A stretch of 23,927 bases of DNA from an uncultured Eubacterium sp. (GTDB taxonomy: Bacteria; Bacillota; Clostridia; Peptostreptococcales; Anaerovoracaceae), in contig CALCFD010000037.1 in the NCBI GenBank assembly GCA_937900695.1, positions 1 through 23,927 on the forward strand, given 5' to 3'. This document shows positions 15,463 through 23,766 of the stretch, in pieces. The translations under genes and the position numbers were made by a program. How positions within the stretch are numbered: the first letter of the stretch is position 1; every line of letters starts with the position of its first letter. Under the pieces are notes generated by a model, which saw nothing but the letters and a program-made list of their open reading frames with translations, made no database searches and was not told the origin of the DNA.

Positions 15463-16053
15463 CTATTGGTAATAATCTTTATCATCATATCCTTCGTCAA
15501 AATATTCTTCGTCCTCTTCACCTTCTCTAGATGCTCTTGCTATATCAGCATAGCTCATAATATATTCTTCAAGTTCATAATCTAAACAATCATTAAAGTC
15601 ATAATGATACTTATCACCTTCTAATTTTTCTACACGAGCTGAAGTAAGAGCATCCCTAATAGACATATCTTCAAGACTTCTATCGTTTATGTTTCTACAA
15701 TGAACTATTGATTCAACGCAATACCAATTTCTGAAATTTAAAAGTTCCTCGCAAAAATGAACTAAAGCAACCTCTTCATCTGCAGATTGGAGTAACCCTA
15801 AAAGAGCCATCTTAATAGTTTCAAATAAAGTGAATATTTCAGTAGAGTCATCAGGAATAGCATCCATCGCCTCTTCAAAATAGTTATCAATAATTTCAAG
15901 TAAACTATCTTGATTACATTCATTAATTAATTTATACAAAGCATCATCGGCAATTTGACCTTCACTTTCAATTAAATCAGCAAAATTCTCAAAATACTCA
16001 AACTCTGTAGCATCTTCAATCTGCAAAAGTTTAAGTAACTGTTCAAAATTCAT
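15463..16053 (-). CDS. Acidic hypothetical protein
   Basis: I do not recognise this family. The 196-residue product has no signal peptide, membrane helix or catalytic motif I can name. It looks mostly helical, with many Asp/Glu and Leu/Ile residues arranged in short amphipathic helices. Two cysteines lie in the middle (NWYCVESIVHCRNIND), and the C-terminal tail is very acidic and tyrosine-rich (EGEEDEEYFDEGYDD). The frame opens with a GTG at 16062, but AGGAGT (16061-16066) sits over it. The ATG at 16053 with 7-base spacing is the convincing start. The gene lies 28 bases after murI and 42 bases before rarD, on the same strand. The good ribosome binding site, tight spacing and sustained codon bias support a real gene. 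An adaptor or scaffold role is possible but only a guess. Confidence 0.82.
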   Translation of the reverse strand: MNFEQLLKLLQIEDATEFEYFENFADLIESEGQIADDALYKLINECNQDSLLEIIDNYFEEAMDAIPDDSTEIFTLFETIKMALLGLLQSADEEVALVHFCEELLNFRNWYCVESIVHCRNINDRSLEDMSIRDALTSARVEKLEGDKYHYDFNDCLDYELEEYIMSYADIARASREGEEDEEYFDEGYDDKDYYQ

Positions 16054-16081
16054 AATACACACTCCTATACAACAAATTTAT

Positions 16082-16888
16082 CTAGACATCTAGGTTTTGA
16101 AATTCAACTCTCACATCTGTTCCTTCAAAAATATTATCAATCATATTTAAAAAGTTTTCAGAAAGGTCACTTGCATAAAAGATATTTTCAAAATCCGAAT
16201 TTTTAGCAAGCATATCCTTTTCTTCTAAGATACTTCTAATACGCTTAATAACCTCTTCAGATGGATTAATAATACGTAAGTTTGGATACTTGCGCTTAAT
16301 ATTAGACTTAAGCAAAGGATAATGAGTACATCCTAAAACCATAGTATCTATTCTATTTTCTAAAATAAAATCATCCATATAGTATTCAATAGTCAAATCC
16401 ATAATATCATTTTGAATTATTCCCTCTTCAATAAGAGGTACAAAAGCTGGGCAAGCTTTTTCAAATACACGTAAATATTCATTTCTTGCCTTAATGGCTT
16501 TTTTATAGGCCCCTGATGAAATTGTAACCTTCGTACCTATTACACCAATCTTATTAGTTAAGCCACAAGTTTTAGAAATAACTTCAGCAGCTGGATCTAT
16601 AATACCGACAATTGGAATATCTGGATATTTTTTTCTTAAATCCTCTACACAAATAGCACTTACTGTATTACATGCTATAACTATCATCTTAACATCATTT
16701 TTTACTAAAAAATCAGCAATTTGAGTTGAAAACTGCTTAATTGTAGATTCAGCTTTGGAACCGTAAGGGGTTCTAGCTGTATCACCAAAATATATAATCC
16801 TCTCTTCGGGTAATTTTTTCATAAGGTAAGGAATACATGTAAGTCCACCTACACCTGAATCAAAAAAACCAATAGGTCTATTATCCAT
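16082..16888 (-). CDS. murI: Glutamate racemase
   Basis: This cytosolic cofactor-independent racemase converts L-glutamate to D-glutamate for peptidoglycan stem peptides. The motifs IGFFDSGVGGLT (D10, S11), FGDTARTPYG, VIACNTVSA (catalytic C73) and VLGCTHYPLL (catalytic C187, H189) are all intact. At 268 residues it is standard. The ATG start is preceded by AAAGGAAA. It is the first gene of the minus-strand block and has a readable promoter in the divergent region shared with pepF. As a first step of wall synthesis it is functionally linked to the surface genes elsewhere in the window, but not to its immediate neighbours. Confidence 0.97.
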   Translation of the reverse strand: MDNRPIGFFDSGVGGLTCIPYLMKKLPEERIIYFGDTARTPYGSKAESTIKQFSTQIADFLVKNDVKMIVIACNTVSAICVEDLRKKYPDIPIVGIIDPAAEVISKTCGLTNKIGVIGTKVTISSGAYKKAIKARNEYLRVFEKACPAFVPLIEEGIIQNDIMDLTIEYYMDDFILENRIDTMVLGCTHYPLLKSNIKRKYPNLRIINPSEEVIKRIRSILEEKDMLAKNSDFENIFYASDLSENFLNMIDNIFEGTDVRVEFQNLDV

Positions 16889-16912
16889 GTTTTTATTTCC
16901 TTTCGATTTTGT

Positions 16913-16941
16913 GTTATACTATCTTTATTATTCTACAACAA
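16913..16941 (-). promoter_or_regulatory. SigA-type promoter of murI
   Basis: Minus strand: TTGTTG (-35, 16936-16941), 17-base spacer, TATAAC (-10, 16913-16918), about 24 bases before the murI ATG. No equally good promoter for the divergent pepF gene is visible in the remaining intergenic bases. Confidence 0.6.
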
Positions 16942-16977
16942 ATAACATTTAAAGTAAATAAAACACGGAGGAAATCA

Positions 16978-18765
16978 ATGAGTAAAACTCTTAAACAAAG
17001 AAGTGAAATCGATAAAAAATACAAATGGAATATAGAAGATATGTATGCTGATGAAAAAATATGGGAAAAAGATGTAAAAGACGCACTTGAAGGTGCAAAA
17101 GATTTTGCAAAGTACCAAGGGAAATTAACTGACAGCGCAGACATTCTCCTAGAGGCTTTAAAAGCACAAGAACACATTTGGCAAAAAATAGAAAAAGCAT
17201 ATGTATATTCTCGTATGAGAAGAGATGAAGATAATAGAGTTGAAAAATATCAGGCTATGAACGATAAAGCTGAAGCAGCAATTGCCAAAATTAGCACTGA
17301 GCTATCTTTTTTTACTCCAGAACTTTTATCTAGTGATGAAGAAAAAATCTTAGGATTTATTGATTCTAAAGAAGAACTAAAAATCTATAGATTTATGATT
17401 GAAGATATGTTACGAAAGAAGGCTCATATACTTACTGGTGCAGAGGAAAACATACTAGCTCAACTAAGCGAAATATCACCTGCAACAAATAACATATTTA
17501 CTATGTTAAATAATGCTGATATAAAATTTGGCAAAATAAAAGATGAAAATGGTAACGAGGTTAACCTAACTCACGGCAATTATATTTCATTTATGGAGTC
17601 TCATAACAGACGTGTTAGAGAAGATGCTTACACAGCCATGTATACAGCCTACAAAAATCTCATAAACACTATTTCAACAACTTACAGCTATAATACTAAA
17701 ACAGATGTAATAAATGCACGTATTCGTAAGTATCCTTCTTCACGTGCCGCTGCTTTATCTAGCGATAATATAAGCGAAGAAGTTTACGATAATCTAGTTA
17801 AGGTAATCAACGATAATTTACCTACTATGTATAAATATATGGAGCTTAGAAAAAAGATTTTAGATGTTGATGAACTAAAAATGCACGATGTTTACGTTCC
17901 ATTAGTTAAATTACCAGAAAACCACGTGTCATTTGAAGATGCTAAAAAGACTATGGCAGAAGCTTTAGCTCCACTTGGAGATCAATATATCAAAGATATG
18001 AATGCTGGACTTGATGCTGGCTGGGTTGATGTATATGAAAATGAAGGTAAAACAAGCGGCGCATATAGCTTCGGTAGCTACGACTCTATGCCATACATAC
18101 TTATGAACTTCTCAAGTTCTCTAAAGGACGTATTTACTTTGGTACACGAAATGGGACATTCTATGCATAGCTTCTACACTCGTAAAGAGCAGCCATATAT
18201 CTATGGGGATCACAGCATCTTTACTGCAGAGGTTGCATCAACTGTAAATGAAAACCTTCTTATGAAGCACCTTATCGCTAAGGAAACTGACCCTCAGATG
18301 AAAAAGTATTTAATTAATTATCATATTGAAGAATTTAGAACTACTGTATTTAGACAGACTATGTTTGCTGAGTTTGAGCACTGGACTCATAAGACTCTTG
18401 AAGAAGGCGGCACTTTAACTGCTCAGTCTATGTGCGACTACTACAATGAGCTTAACAAAAAATACTTTGGTCCTGCCGTTGCTGACGATGAATGGATTAA
18501 GTACGAATGGGCACGTATTCCTCATTTCTACAATTCATTTTATGTTTATAAGTATGCTACAGGTTATTCTGCTGCCGCAGCAATTTCTGATATAATACTT
18601 GAAAAAGGACCTGAAGATTACTTAAAATTCTTAGGTACTGGTGATTCAAACTATCCAATCGAACTACTAAAAATAGCAGGTGTTGATATGAGTACAAAAG
18701 AGCCAATAGAAAAGGCTATGGAAGTATTTAAATCTCTTGTCGATGAGTTTGAAAAACTAGCTTAA
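16978..18765 (+). CDS. pepF: Oligoendopeptidase F (peptidase family M3B)
   Basis: This is a cytosolic zinc endopeptidase that cuts oligopeptides of roughly 7-17 residues. The N-terminus (KYKWNIEDMYADEKIWEKD) is typical of PepF. The zinc site is LVHEMGHSMHSF, with H390, E391 and H394 and third ligand E418 (FTAEVAST). The tail contains the conserved FYVYKYATGYSAAAAIS segment. The length of 595 residues is standard. The frame is open further upstream to 16909, but GGAGG five to six bases before the ATG at 16978 and the family-like N-terminus fix the start. It is followed by NAD kinase after 22 bases and begins a three-gene operon, divergent from murI. With the M29, M20 and M16 enzymes nearby it suggests a peptide-based metabolism. 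Confidence 0.96.
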   Translation: MSKTLKQRSEIDKKYKWNIEDMYADEKIWEKDVKDALEGAKDFAKYQGKLTDSADILLEALKAQEHIWQKIEKAYVYSRMRRDEDNRVEKYQAMNDKAEAAIAKISTELSFFTPELLSSDEEKILGFIDSKEELKIYRFMIEDMLRKKAHILTGAEENILAQLSEISPATNNIFTMLNNADIKFGKIKDENGNEVNLTHGNYISFMESHNRRVREDAYTAMYTAYKNLINTISTTYSYNTKTDVINARIRKYPSSRAAALSSDNISEEVYDNLVKVINDNLPTMYKYMELRKKILDVDELKMHDVYVPLVKLPENHVSFEDAKKTMAEALAPLGDQYIKDMNAGLDAGWVDVYENEGKTSGAYSFGSYDSMPYILMNFSSSLKDVFTLVHEMGHSMHSFYTRKEQPYIYGDHSIFTAEVASTVNENLLMKHLIAKETDPQMKKYLINYHIEEFRTTVFRQTMFAEFEHWTHKTLEEGGTLTAQSMCDYYNELNKKYFGPAVADDEWIKYEWARIPHFYNSFYVYKYATGYSAAAAISDIILEKGPEDYLKFLGTGDSNYPIELLKIAGVDMSTKEPIEKAMEVFKSLVDEFEKLA

Positions 18766-18787
18766 AATAATTAGAGGTGTAAAAGAA

Positions 18788-19597
18788 ATGATACCAAGTA
18801 AAAAAATATGCATTCACAGCAATGGCACAGAAGTTTCAAAAGAAACTTGTGGCATTCTCAAGGCTAAGCTTATGAGCGAAGGCTATACTGTAAATAAAAA
18901 TTTAACTGAAGATACGGAGCTTTTAGTCTGCATCGGAGGCGATGGTGTTATTCTTGATGCTCTTCACAAGTTTGATTTTCCAAAGGTGCCTGTTATCGGT
19001 ATAAATACAGGCCATCTTGGATTTTTCCAGGAAGTAGAATCTCACCAGCTAGACGATTTTATCTTCAACTATAAAAATAGCAAGTATCGCTTGCAGCCTC
19101 TTTCTTTGGTCGAAGCAATTGTTACAACTAAATCAGGTGAAACCAGTAAATTGCAAGCTCTAAATGAAATAATCATCAGAGGTAATAACTACTACACCGC
19201 TCACCTTAGCATTTCAATTGACGGAAGCTTTATTGAGCGTTTTAGTGGCGATGGCATACTTATTGCTACTTCTGCCGGTTCTACTGCTTACAACTATTCA
19301 CTAGGAGGCTCAATTGTAGACCCAAGGCTAAACTTATTACAAGTAACACCAATTGCTCCTATGAACACTACTGCTTATCGTTCTTTTACATCTAGCATAC
19401 TTTTACCATCTGATTTGACTTTGGAAGTTATACCAGATGATATTAGAAATAAACAGTCAAGCATCATAGCTGATGGAAATTGTCATGTTTACAACGATAT
19501 AGCTACTGTAAAAGTTGCAGTTTCAAAACAAAAAATCAACTTACTTAGATTTGAAACTTATGACTTTTGGAATAAAGTAAAAACAAAATTTTTATAA
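18788..19597 (+). CDS. nadK: NAD kinase
   Basis: This cytosolic enzyme phosphorylates NAD+ to NADP+ and so is the source of cellular NADP. The GGDG motif (residues 50-53, D52) is followed by the family signature GINTGHLGFFQE. NEIIIRG and the glycine-rich DGILIATSAGSTAYNYSLGG loop complete the NAD kinase pattern. The length of 269 residues is the usual Firmicute size. The start is supported by AGAGGTG about 8 bases upstream. It sits between pepF (22-base gap) and an RluD-type pseudouridine synthase (16-base gap). NAD kinase next to a pseudouridine synthase is a frequent arrangement in Firmicutes. Confidence 0.96.
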   Translation: MIPSKKICIHSNGTEVSKETCGILKAKLMSEGYTVNKNLTEDTELLVCIGGDGVILDALHKFDFPKVPVIGINTGHLGFFQEVESHQLDDFIFNYKNSKYRLQPLSLVEAIVTTKSGETSKLQALNEIIIRGNNYYTAHLSISIDGSFIERFSGDGILIATSAGSTAYNYSLGGSIVDPRLNLLQVTPIAPMNTTAYRSFTSSILLPSDLTLEVIPDDIRNKQSSIIADGNCHVYNDIATVKVAVSKQKINLLRFETYDFWNKVKTKFL

Positions 19598-19613
19598 TTA
19601 TAAGGAATATATT

Positions 19614-20678
19614 ATGTATAATAATTTTAAATATACAGTTACTGCGGAAGATTTTAAAGCCAATCTTCAGGTAAAAGATTATCTTAGACAACGCTTTAAT
19701 TTTTCCTCGCGACTAATAACTAAAATAAAGAAAAATCATGGTGTATTTGTCGATGGCAAAAGCGTTCCCGGCTGGATTGTTCCTGTGCCTGGCGAAATTA
19801 TAACCGTTCAAATTCCACAGGAAAAAAGCAATTTCGAGCCTGCAGATATTCCAATAGACGTGATTTATGAGGATGATGACTTATTAATTATAAATAAGCA
19901 GCCTGGGATTATAGTTCATCCAACTGCAAGTCATCCAAATAACACCATCGCCAATGGCATTGCAAAATACTGCCAAGATACAAATCAGGTATTTAAGCTA
20001 AGATTTGTAAATAGACTAGACCGCGATACTTCAGGCCTACTTGTCTTAGGGAAAAATTCCCATTGCCAAGACAAAATCTCAAAGCAAATGAAGGCTAACA
20101 CCGTTAAAAAGCGCTACGTAGCTTTGGTTCACGGTATTATTGAAGAGGACAATGGCACTATAGACCTTCCAATCGGTCGACCTGATGATATTGGTATCAA
20201 GCGCAAAGTTATGGAAGGCGGCTCTACTTGCATAACTCACTACAAAATTTTAGAACGTTTTTATGCCGATGATAAAAATTTGCACAACCCTCTTAACAGA
20301 GAATCTTTAGATCAGCATATATATGATGAATATTCGAAAAAACAAGCTATAGTCTTAGAAGAAAACCCTGAAAACAAGGAGCTTTACGAATATTTAGCTG
20401 CCAATGATGAACCTAACGAAATCATCCATAAAGCTGGTTTTACTTTAGTAGAGCTACAGCTTGAAACTGGCAGAACTCATCAAATAAGAGTACATTTAAG
20501 CTTCATAGGCTATCCTATTGTAGGAGATACTTTATACGGTACTGCTTCTGACATCATAGATAGACAAGCTCTTCATGCTAGATATCTAACCCTAAAGCAA
20601 CCTGTAACTGATAAACTTTTAGAACTTGAAGCACCTATACCTTCTGATATTCAAAAGGCTATAGAAAAAATTAAATAA
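19614..20678 (+). CDS. RluA/RluD-family RNA pseudouridine synthase with an insert
   Basis: This enzyme isomerises uridine to pseudouridine, most likely in 23S rRNA or tRNA. An S4 RNA-binding domain occupies about residues 15-75 (VKDYLRQRFNFSSRLITKIKK). The catalytic domain then has the signature FVNRLDRDTSGLLVL, with the nucleophile D136, and the C-terminal motif LETGRTHQIRVH plus GDTLYG. Between THYKILERF (about 216) and FTLVELQLETG (about 275) lies an unusual charged insert of roughly 55 residues, where the family normally has only a short loop. The total length is therefore 354 rather than about 300. The start has AAGGAATAT upstream (weak). The gene ends the pepF operon and is followed by a hairpin terminator. 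Specificity within the family cannot be decided. Confidence 0.93.
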   Translation: MYNNFKYTVTAEDFKANLQVKDYLRQRFNFSSRLITKIKKNHGVFVDGKSVPGWIVPVPGEIITVQIPQEKSNFEPADIPIDVIYEDDDLLIINKQPGIIVHPTASHPNNTIANGIAKYCQDTNQVFKLRFVNRLDRDTSGLLVLGKNSHCQDKISKQMKANTVKKRYVALVHGIIEEDNGTIDLPIGRPDDIGIKRKVMEGGSTCITHYKILERFYADDKNLHNPLNRESLDQHIYDEYSKKQAIVLEENPENKELYEYLAANDEPNEIIHKAGFTLVELQLETGRTHQIRVHLSFIGYPIVGDTLYGTASDIIDRQALHARYLTLKQPVTDKLLELEAPIPSDIQKAIEKIK

Positions 20679-20684
20679 AAGAAA

Positions 20685-20721
20685 AGTGGATGCTGACACC
20701 TTCTTTGGTGTTACATCCACT
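20685..20721. terminator. Bidirectional terminator between the pseudouridine synthase and macro-domain genes
   Basis: The hairpin AGTGGATG ... CATCCACT (outer arms 20685-20692 and 20714-20721) continues, after a two-base internal loop, into GACACC/TGGTGT around a short loop. It is followed by ATTTTGTTT on the plus strand and has AAAAGAAAA on the other side. It lies 7 bases after one stop and 7 bases from the other, so it can serve both convergent genes. Confidence 0.82.
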
Positions 20722-20728
20722 ATTTTGT

Positions 20729-21232
20729 TTATCCGAGAATGCTCTTGTACTCTTCATACAGTTTATCGTTGAAGCAAGACAGCATTATTGTCATAGGATA
20801 ATCTTTGTTTTCTTCTTGCCACGCTTCTATAGCTTTTACTGCCACCTGGCAAGCTTCTTTTATAGGGTATCCATATACTCCTGTCGAAATGCCTGGAAAT
20901 GCAATACTATGCAATTCATTTTCCTTGGCTAATTGAAGGGAGTTATAGTAGCAATTATATAAGTCTTCTCTATCTTTTTCACTACCTGAGTATATCGGTC
21001 CCACTGTATGTATTACATGTTTTGCATTTAACTTGTATCCTTTTGTAATCTTTGCCTCACCTGTATTGCACCCATGTAATGTACGGCACTCTTTTAACAG
21101 CTCTGGCCCTGCTGCCCTATGAATGGCTCCGTCTACTCCCCCGCCGCCTAGCAATGTCTTGTTTGCTGCGTTTACTATAGCATCGTATTTTAAATCTGTA
21201 ATGTTATTTTTTTCTAATAGTAGCTTATGCAT
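20729..21232 (-). CDS. Macro-domain protein (O-acetyl-ADP-ribose deacetylase-like)
   Basis: This is a small stand-alone macro domain that binds ADP-ribose and probably removes O-acetyl or protein-linked ADP-ribose. The signature is intact: DAIVNAANKTLLGGGGVDGAIHRAAGPEL (N21, N24, the GGGGVDGAIH loop and D34), then AKHVIHTVGP and the phosphate loop FPGISTGVYGYP (about 112-123). The length of 167 residues matches MacroD/YmdB-type proteins. The start ATG has AAAGGAGC immediately upstream, and an extended -10 promoter lies at 21260-21268. It is monocistronic, separated from both neighbours by hairpins. No sirtuin or ADP-ribosyltransferase partner gene is adjacent, so the physiological substrate is open. 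Confidence 0.94.
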   Translation of the reverse strand: MHKLLLEKNNITDLKYDAIVNAANKTLLGGGGVDGAIHRAAGPELLKECRTLHGCNTGEAKITKGYKLNAKHVIHTVGPIYSGSEKDREDLYNCYYNSLQLAKENELHSIAFPGISTGVYGYPIKEACQVAVKAIEAWQEENKDYPMTIMLSCFNDKLYEEYKSILG

Positions 21233-21259
21233 TTTGTGCTCCTTTCTGGGTTTTTGTTT

Positions 21260-21268
21260 ATTATATCA
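21260..21268 (-). promoter_or_regulatory. Extended -10 promoter of the macro-domain gene
   Basis: Minus strand TGATATAAT (TGn followed by a perfect TATAAT) lies 28 bases upstream of the ATG. The -35 region is weak (TATTTA at a 17-base spacing), as is common for extended -10 promoters. Confidence 0.6.
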
Positions 21269-21300
21269 TTTTATAGGAGTTTTAAATAAAAAGATATCAA

Positions 21301-21335
21301 AAAAACTCTTGGATTTATAATGTCCAAGAGTTTTT
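21301..21335 (-). terminator. Strong terminator of the M20 peptidase/DUF917 operon
   Basis: There is a perfect 13-bp stem (21301-21313 with 21323-21335, AAAAACTCTTGGA against TCCAAGAGTTTTT) with a 9-base loop. Read on the minus strand it ends in a run of T residues and lies 11 bases after the peptidase stop codon. Confidence 0.88.
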
Positions 21336-21346
21336 ATGTAATTATA

Positions 21347-22618
21347 CTAATCTGTAGCTAGTTTTTTAAGCGCCGTTTTATATATTTCTTTAGCAAGCTT
21401 TAAATCTTCCATATAAATATATTCATTTGCTTGGTGCTCAGTTAGCTCTCTATTAGGTAACATAGGTCCAAAGGCTACAATATCCTCCATAGCCCTTGCA
21501 TATGTTCCTCCTCCAATTACTGTCGGCTCACTATTATCACCTGTATGCTCTCTATAAGCTTCAAGTAATTTTGTAATAACCTCTCCATCTTTATCCATAT
21601 ATACATATGGAGTATTTGATATTAATTCTGCCTGTATATCAAACCCTTTTTCTCTAAGGTTTTCGTTTATACAATCTATAGTTTTATTAATATCACAAGT
21701 AACTGGATACCTTACGTCTACTAATAGATTTATTGTATCGTTTATAGTTTCAATTTTACCTAGATTATATGTTATTGGACCACTGATTTTGTCTTCATAG
21801 TATCCACCAAGTTTTTTACCATTAAACTCCATGCTTATGCACTGTTTAAAGAATTGTGACAATTTACACTTCCCATTTTTTGCAAAGTAGATCATCATTT
21901 TTGATATTGCGTTTTCCCCATCTTCTGGTGTGCTACCATGAGCAGCTTTACCAGTTATGCTAAGCTTTGCATTTTGGCCATTTTCATCAATGTACTTACA
22001 AGAACAAAAGTCTGGCACCATATTAACTGCCATTCCGCCTTCTATATTTGTAAAGCATGTATCTTTAATAGGAAATGAAAATTTAATATGAGCAATCCCT
22101 TTTTCACCATATATAGCCGGAAAATCAGCGTCAGGAGTAAATCCAAAATCTATTTTTTCTTCATTACTTTTATAATATTGCATATCCTCCCACTGACCAG
22201 TTTCTTCTGACATGCCAAAAATTATTCTCACTTTCTTATTAAAGGTTACTCCTTCTTCCATTAGCTCTTTAATAGCGTGAATTACTGCAACTGCAGGGCC
22301 TTTGTCATCTGTAACTCCCCTGCCATATATTTTTCCATCTTCAATATGCAAGGTAAAGGGATCATGATGCCAACTATCACCTGCTGGGACTATGTCCATA
22401 TGGACTAATATTCCCATTAATGAATCGCCTTGTCCAACTTCAGCGTAAGCTGTCATTTTTTTATCTACAGTTTTAAATCCATAAGAACTACAAATCTCTA
22501 AGGCCTTTTTTACAGCGCCATGTACTTCCTTTCCAAATGGATACTGGCAGTCAAAGTTTTTTTCACAAACACTATTAAAACTTACAAGCTCTTTAAGGTC
22601 TGAAATCATTTTATCCAT
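21347..22618 (-). CDS. M20-family dipeptidase (PepV/Sapep-like)
   Basis: This is a predicted cytosolic di-zinc aminopeptidase that hydrolyses dipeptides, including those with beta-alanyl or other N-terminal residues in related enzymes. The metal and catalytic residues are visible: LVHMDIVPAGDSW (H73, D75), GRGVTDDKGP (bridging Asp 104 or 105), FGMSEETG (E138 as general base, E139 as ligand), FTPDADFP (Asp ligand) and a C-terminal His in LPNRELTEHQANEY. The GRGVTDDKGP and WHHDPF signatures place it in the PepV subgroup. PepV proteins are about 450-470 residues, so 423 is slightly short. The start has AGGAG about 10 bases upstream. It follows the DUF917 gene by 24 bases and is the last gene before a strong terminator. 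Confidence 0.9.
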   Translation of the reverse strand: MDKMISDLKELVSFNSVCEKNFDCQYPFGKEVHGAVKKALEICSSYGFKTVDKKMTAYAEVGQGDSLMGILVHMDIVPAGDSWHHDPFTLHIEDGKIYGRGVTDDKGPAVAVIHAIKELMEEGVTFNKKVRIIFGMSEETGQWEDMQYYKSNEEKIDFGFTPDADFPAIYGEKGIAHIKFSFPIKDTCFTNIEGGMAVNMVPDFCSCKYIDENGQNAKLSITGKAAHGSTPEDGENAISKMMIYFAKNGKCKLSQFFKQCISMEFNGKKLGGYYEDKISGPITYNLGKIETINDTINLLVDVRYPVTCDINKTIDCINENLREKGFDIQAELISNTPYVYMDKDGEVITKLLEAYREHTGDNSEPTVIGGGTYARAMEDIVAFGPMLPNRELTEHQANEYIYMEDLKLAKEIYKTALKKLATD

Positions 22619-22642
22619 CTCTTTTAAACTCCTATTAATATT

Positions 22643-23731
22643 TTATTTTTTAAAAGGAACATATTCTACATCTAAACCAAAATGTTCTGGCCCAAAGCAT
22701 TTTAGCCCTTCTGGAGTTGTCCAAACTTCAGGTGCTGGCAATGCTATAATTGTCATTTTATCACCTACTTTAAAGTTTGGAGTTGTTAATGGATTTCCAT
22801 CTTCTCCGATCATACAAATTAAATCTGGTGCGATTACATCAACTTCCTCATTTCTATATGAGATAATATTTTCATTTTTTAACCAAATTCTATATTTTTC
22901 ATTTGTATATTCTTCTTTACCTTCTAGATGGATTTCACCAAAGTTAAAACCTTCTCTAGTTTCACATGTGTAATCACTTACTGTTCCTCTAAAAAGAACT
23001 TTTCCTTCGTTTGCATCACAAATTGCTTTTGCTGTATCACCGCCAGCTTCTCTTGTTTCTCTTAAAACTCTACCTATATTTTGAGCATAGCTGATCATAT
23101 CAGGTATCAAAGATTCCTTGATTACCTTTCCTACGTTAGCATGATCTGCAACTCCAACCATATTATCACTTGCAACAGCAATAGCTCTTACTATATCTTC
23201 AGCTCTAAGATCTCCTTGAACATTTTGAACTACAATTTTCTCTCCAAATTTTGTTGCAACACCCATAGGATAAATAGGAACATTTTTAATATAGTAAGTT
23301 GAATGCTGTAACTCTGGTACAGAGCGACCTGCTGGATCTGCATCAAGCAAAGGTACACCCATTACTAATGCTGCATGTAATGCTTCTGCAGTATTTGCTC
23401 CGCCTAGCTCAGTTGAACCTACTGCATATATTTTTTTACCTAATGTTTCTTCTAAAGCTTGCGCTGCTAAAACAGACGATGCCACCTTTGAAGTTTCAAG
23501 ATTTGCCAATCTTTCATCAGGTGTTGCAGATGGCGCACCACAGCAATATGGAGTTACAACATATTCGTCATCTGGAAGTTCATCTAAAGTTATTAGTTTT
23601 AAAACTTCACCTTTTTCAAAATGTGGCTGCATAAGAGCCAATCCTTCTGCCAATGGACCACCTCCACCAGTTCCTAAAACTGTACAACCATAAAGAATAT
23701 CTATCATATCCTGCTTATTTAATTCTCTCAT
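22643..23731 (-). CDS. DUF917 family protein (S-methyl-thiohydantoin desulfurase-like annotation group)
   Basis: The 362-residue product fits the DUF917 family in length and pattern: an N-terminal LYGCTVLGTGGGGPLAEG glycine cluster, then PYCCGAPS, TELGGANTAEAL, DADPAGRSVPELQ and a C-terminal beta domain (DLICMIGEDGNPLTTPNFKVGD). DUF917 proteins are often encoded with hydantoinases and permeases, and members have been annotated as thiohydantoin desulfurases, but most are uncharacterised. The frame can start at an ATG at 23767 that overlaps the TAA of the upstream gene. However, AGGAG lies about 7 bases before the ATG at 23731, and the sequence MRELNKQDMIDIL is family-like, so I use 23731. It is followed by the PepV-like gene in the same operon and preceded by a probable membrane-protein gene. 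A role in breaking down a peptide-like or cyclic amide compound is inference from context. Confidence 0.85.
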   Translation of the reverse strand: MRELNKQDMIDILYGCTVLGTGGGGPLAEGLALMQPHFEKGEVLKLITLDELPDDEYVVTPYCCGAPSATPDERLANLETSKVASSVLAAQALEETLGKKIYAVGSTELGGANTAEALHAALVMGVPLLDADPAGRSVPELQHSTYYIKNVPIYPMGVATKFGEKIVVQNVQGDLRAEDIVRAIAVASDNMVGVADHANVGKVIKESLIPDMISYAQNIGRVLRETREAGGDTAKAICDANEGKVLFRGTVSDYTCETREGFNFGEIHLEGKEEYTNEKYRIWLKNENIISYRNEEVDVIAPDLICMIGEDGNPLTTPNFKVGDKMTIIALPAPEVWTTPEGLKCFGPEHFGLDVEYVPFKK

Positions 23732-23766
23732 TTTTTCTCTCCTCGCTTTTATATTATATTTTAACA

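Noticed and set aside
16909..16977. Upstream extension of pepF by 23 codons
   Set aside because: The extension has no ribosome binding site, overlaps the murI promoter region, and a GGAGG sits just before the internal ATG at 16978.
20690..20932. 80-codon plus-strand frame across the terminator and the macro gene
   Set aside because: It starts inside the terminator hairpin and runs antisense to the macro domain, with no support as a gene.
23081..23634. Plus-strand frames antisense to the DUF917 gene
   Set aside because: The DUF917 frame has a full family pattern; these frames are antisense shadows without start signals.
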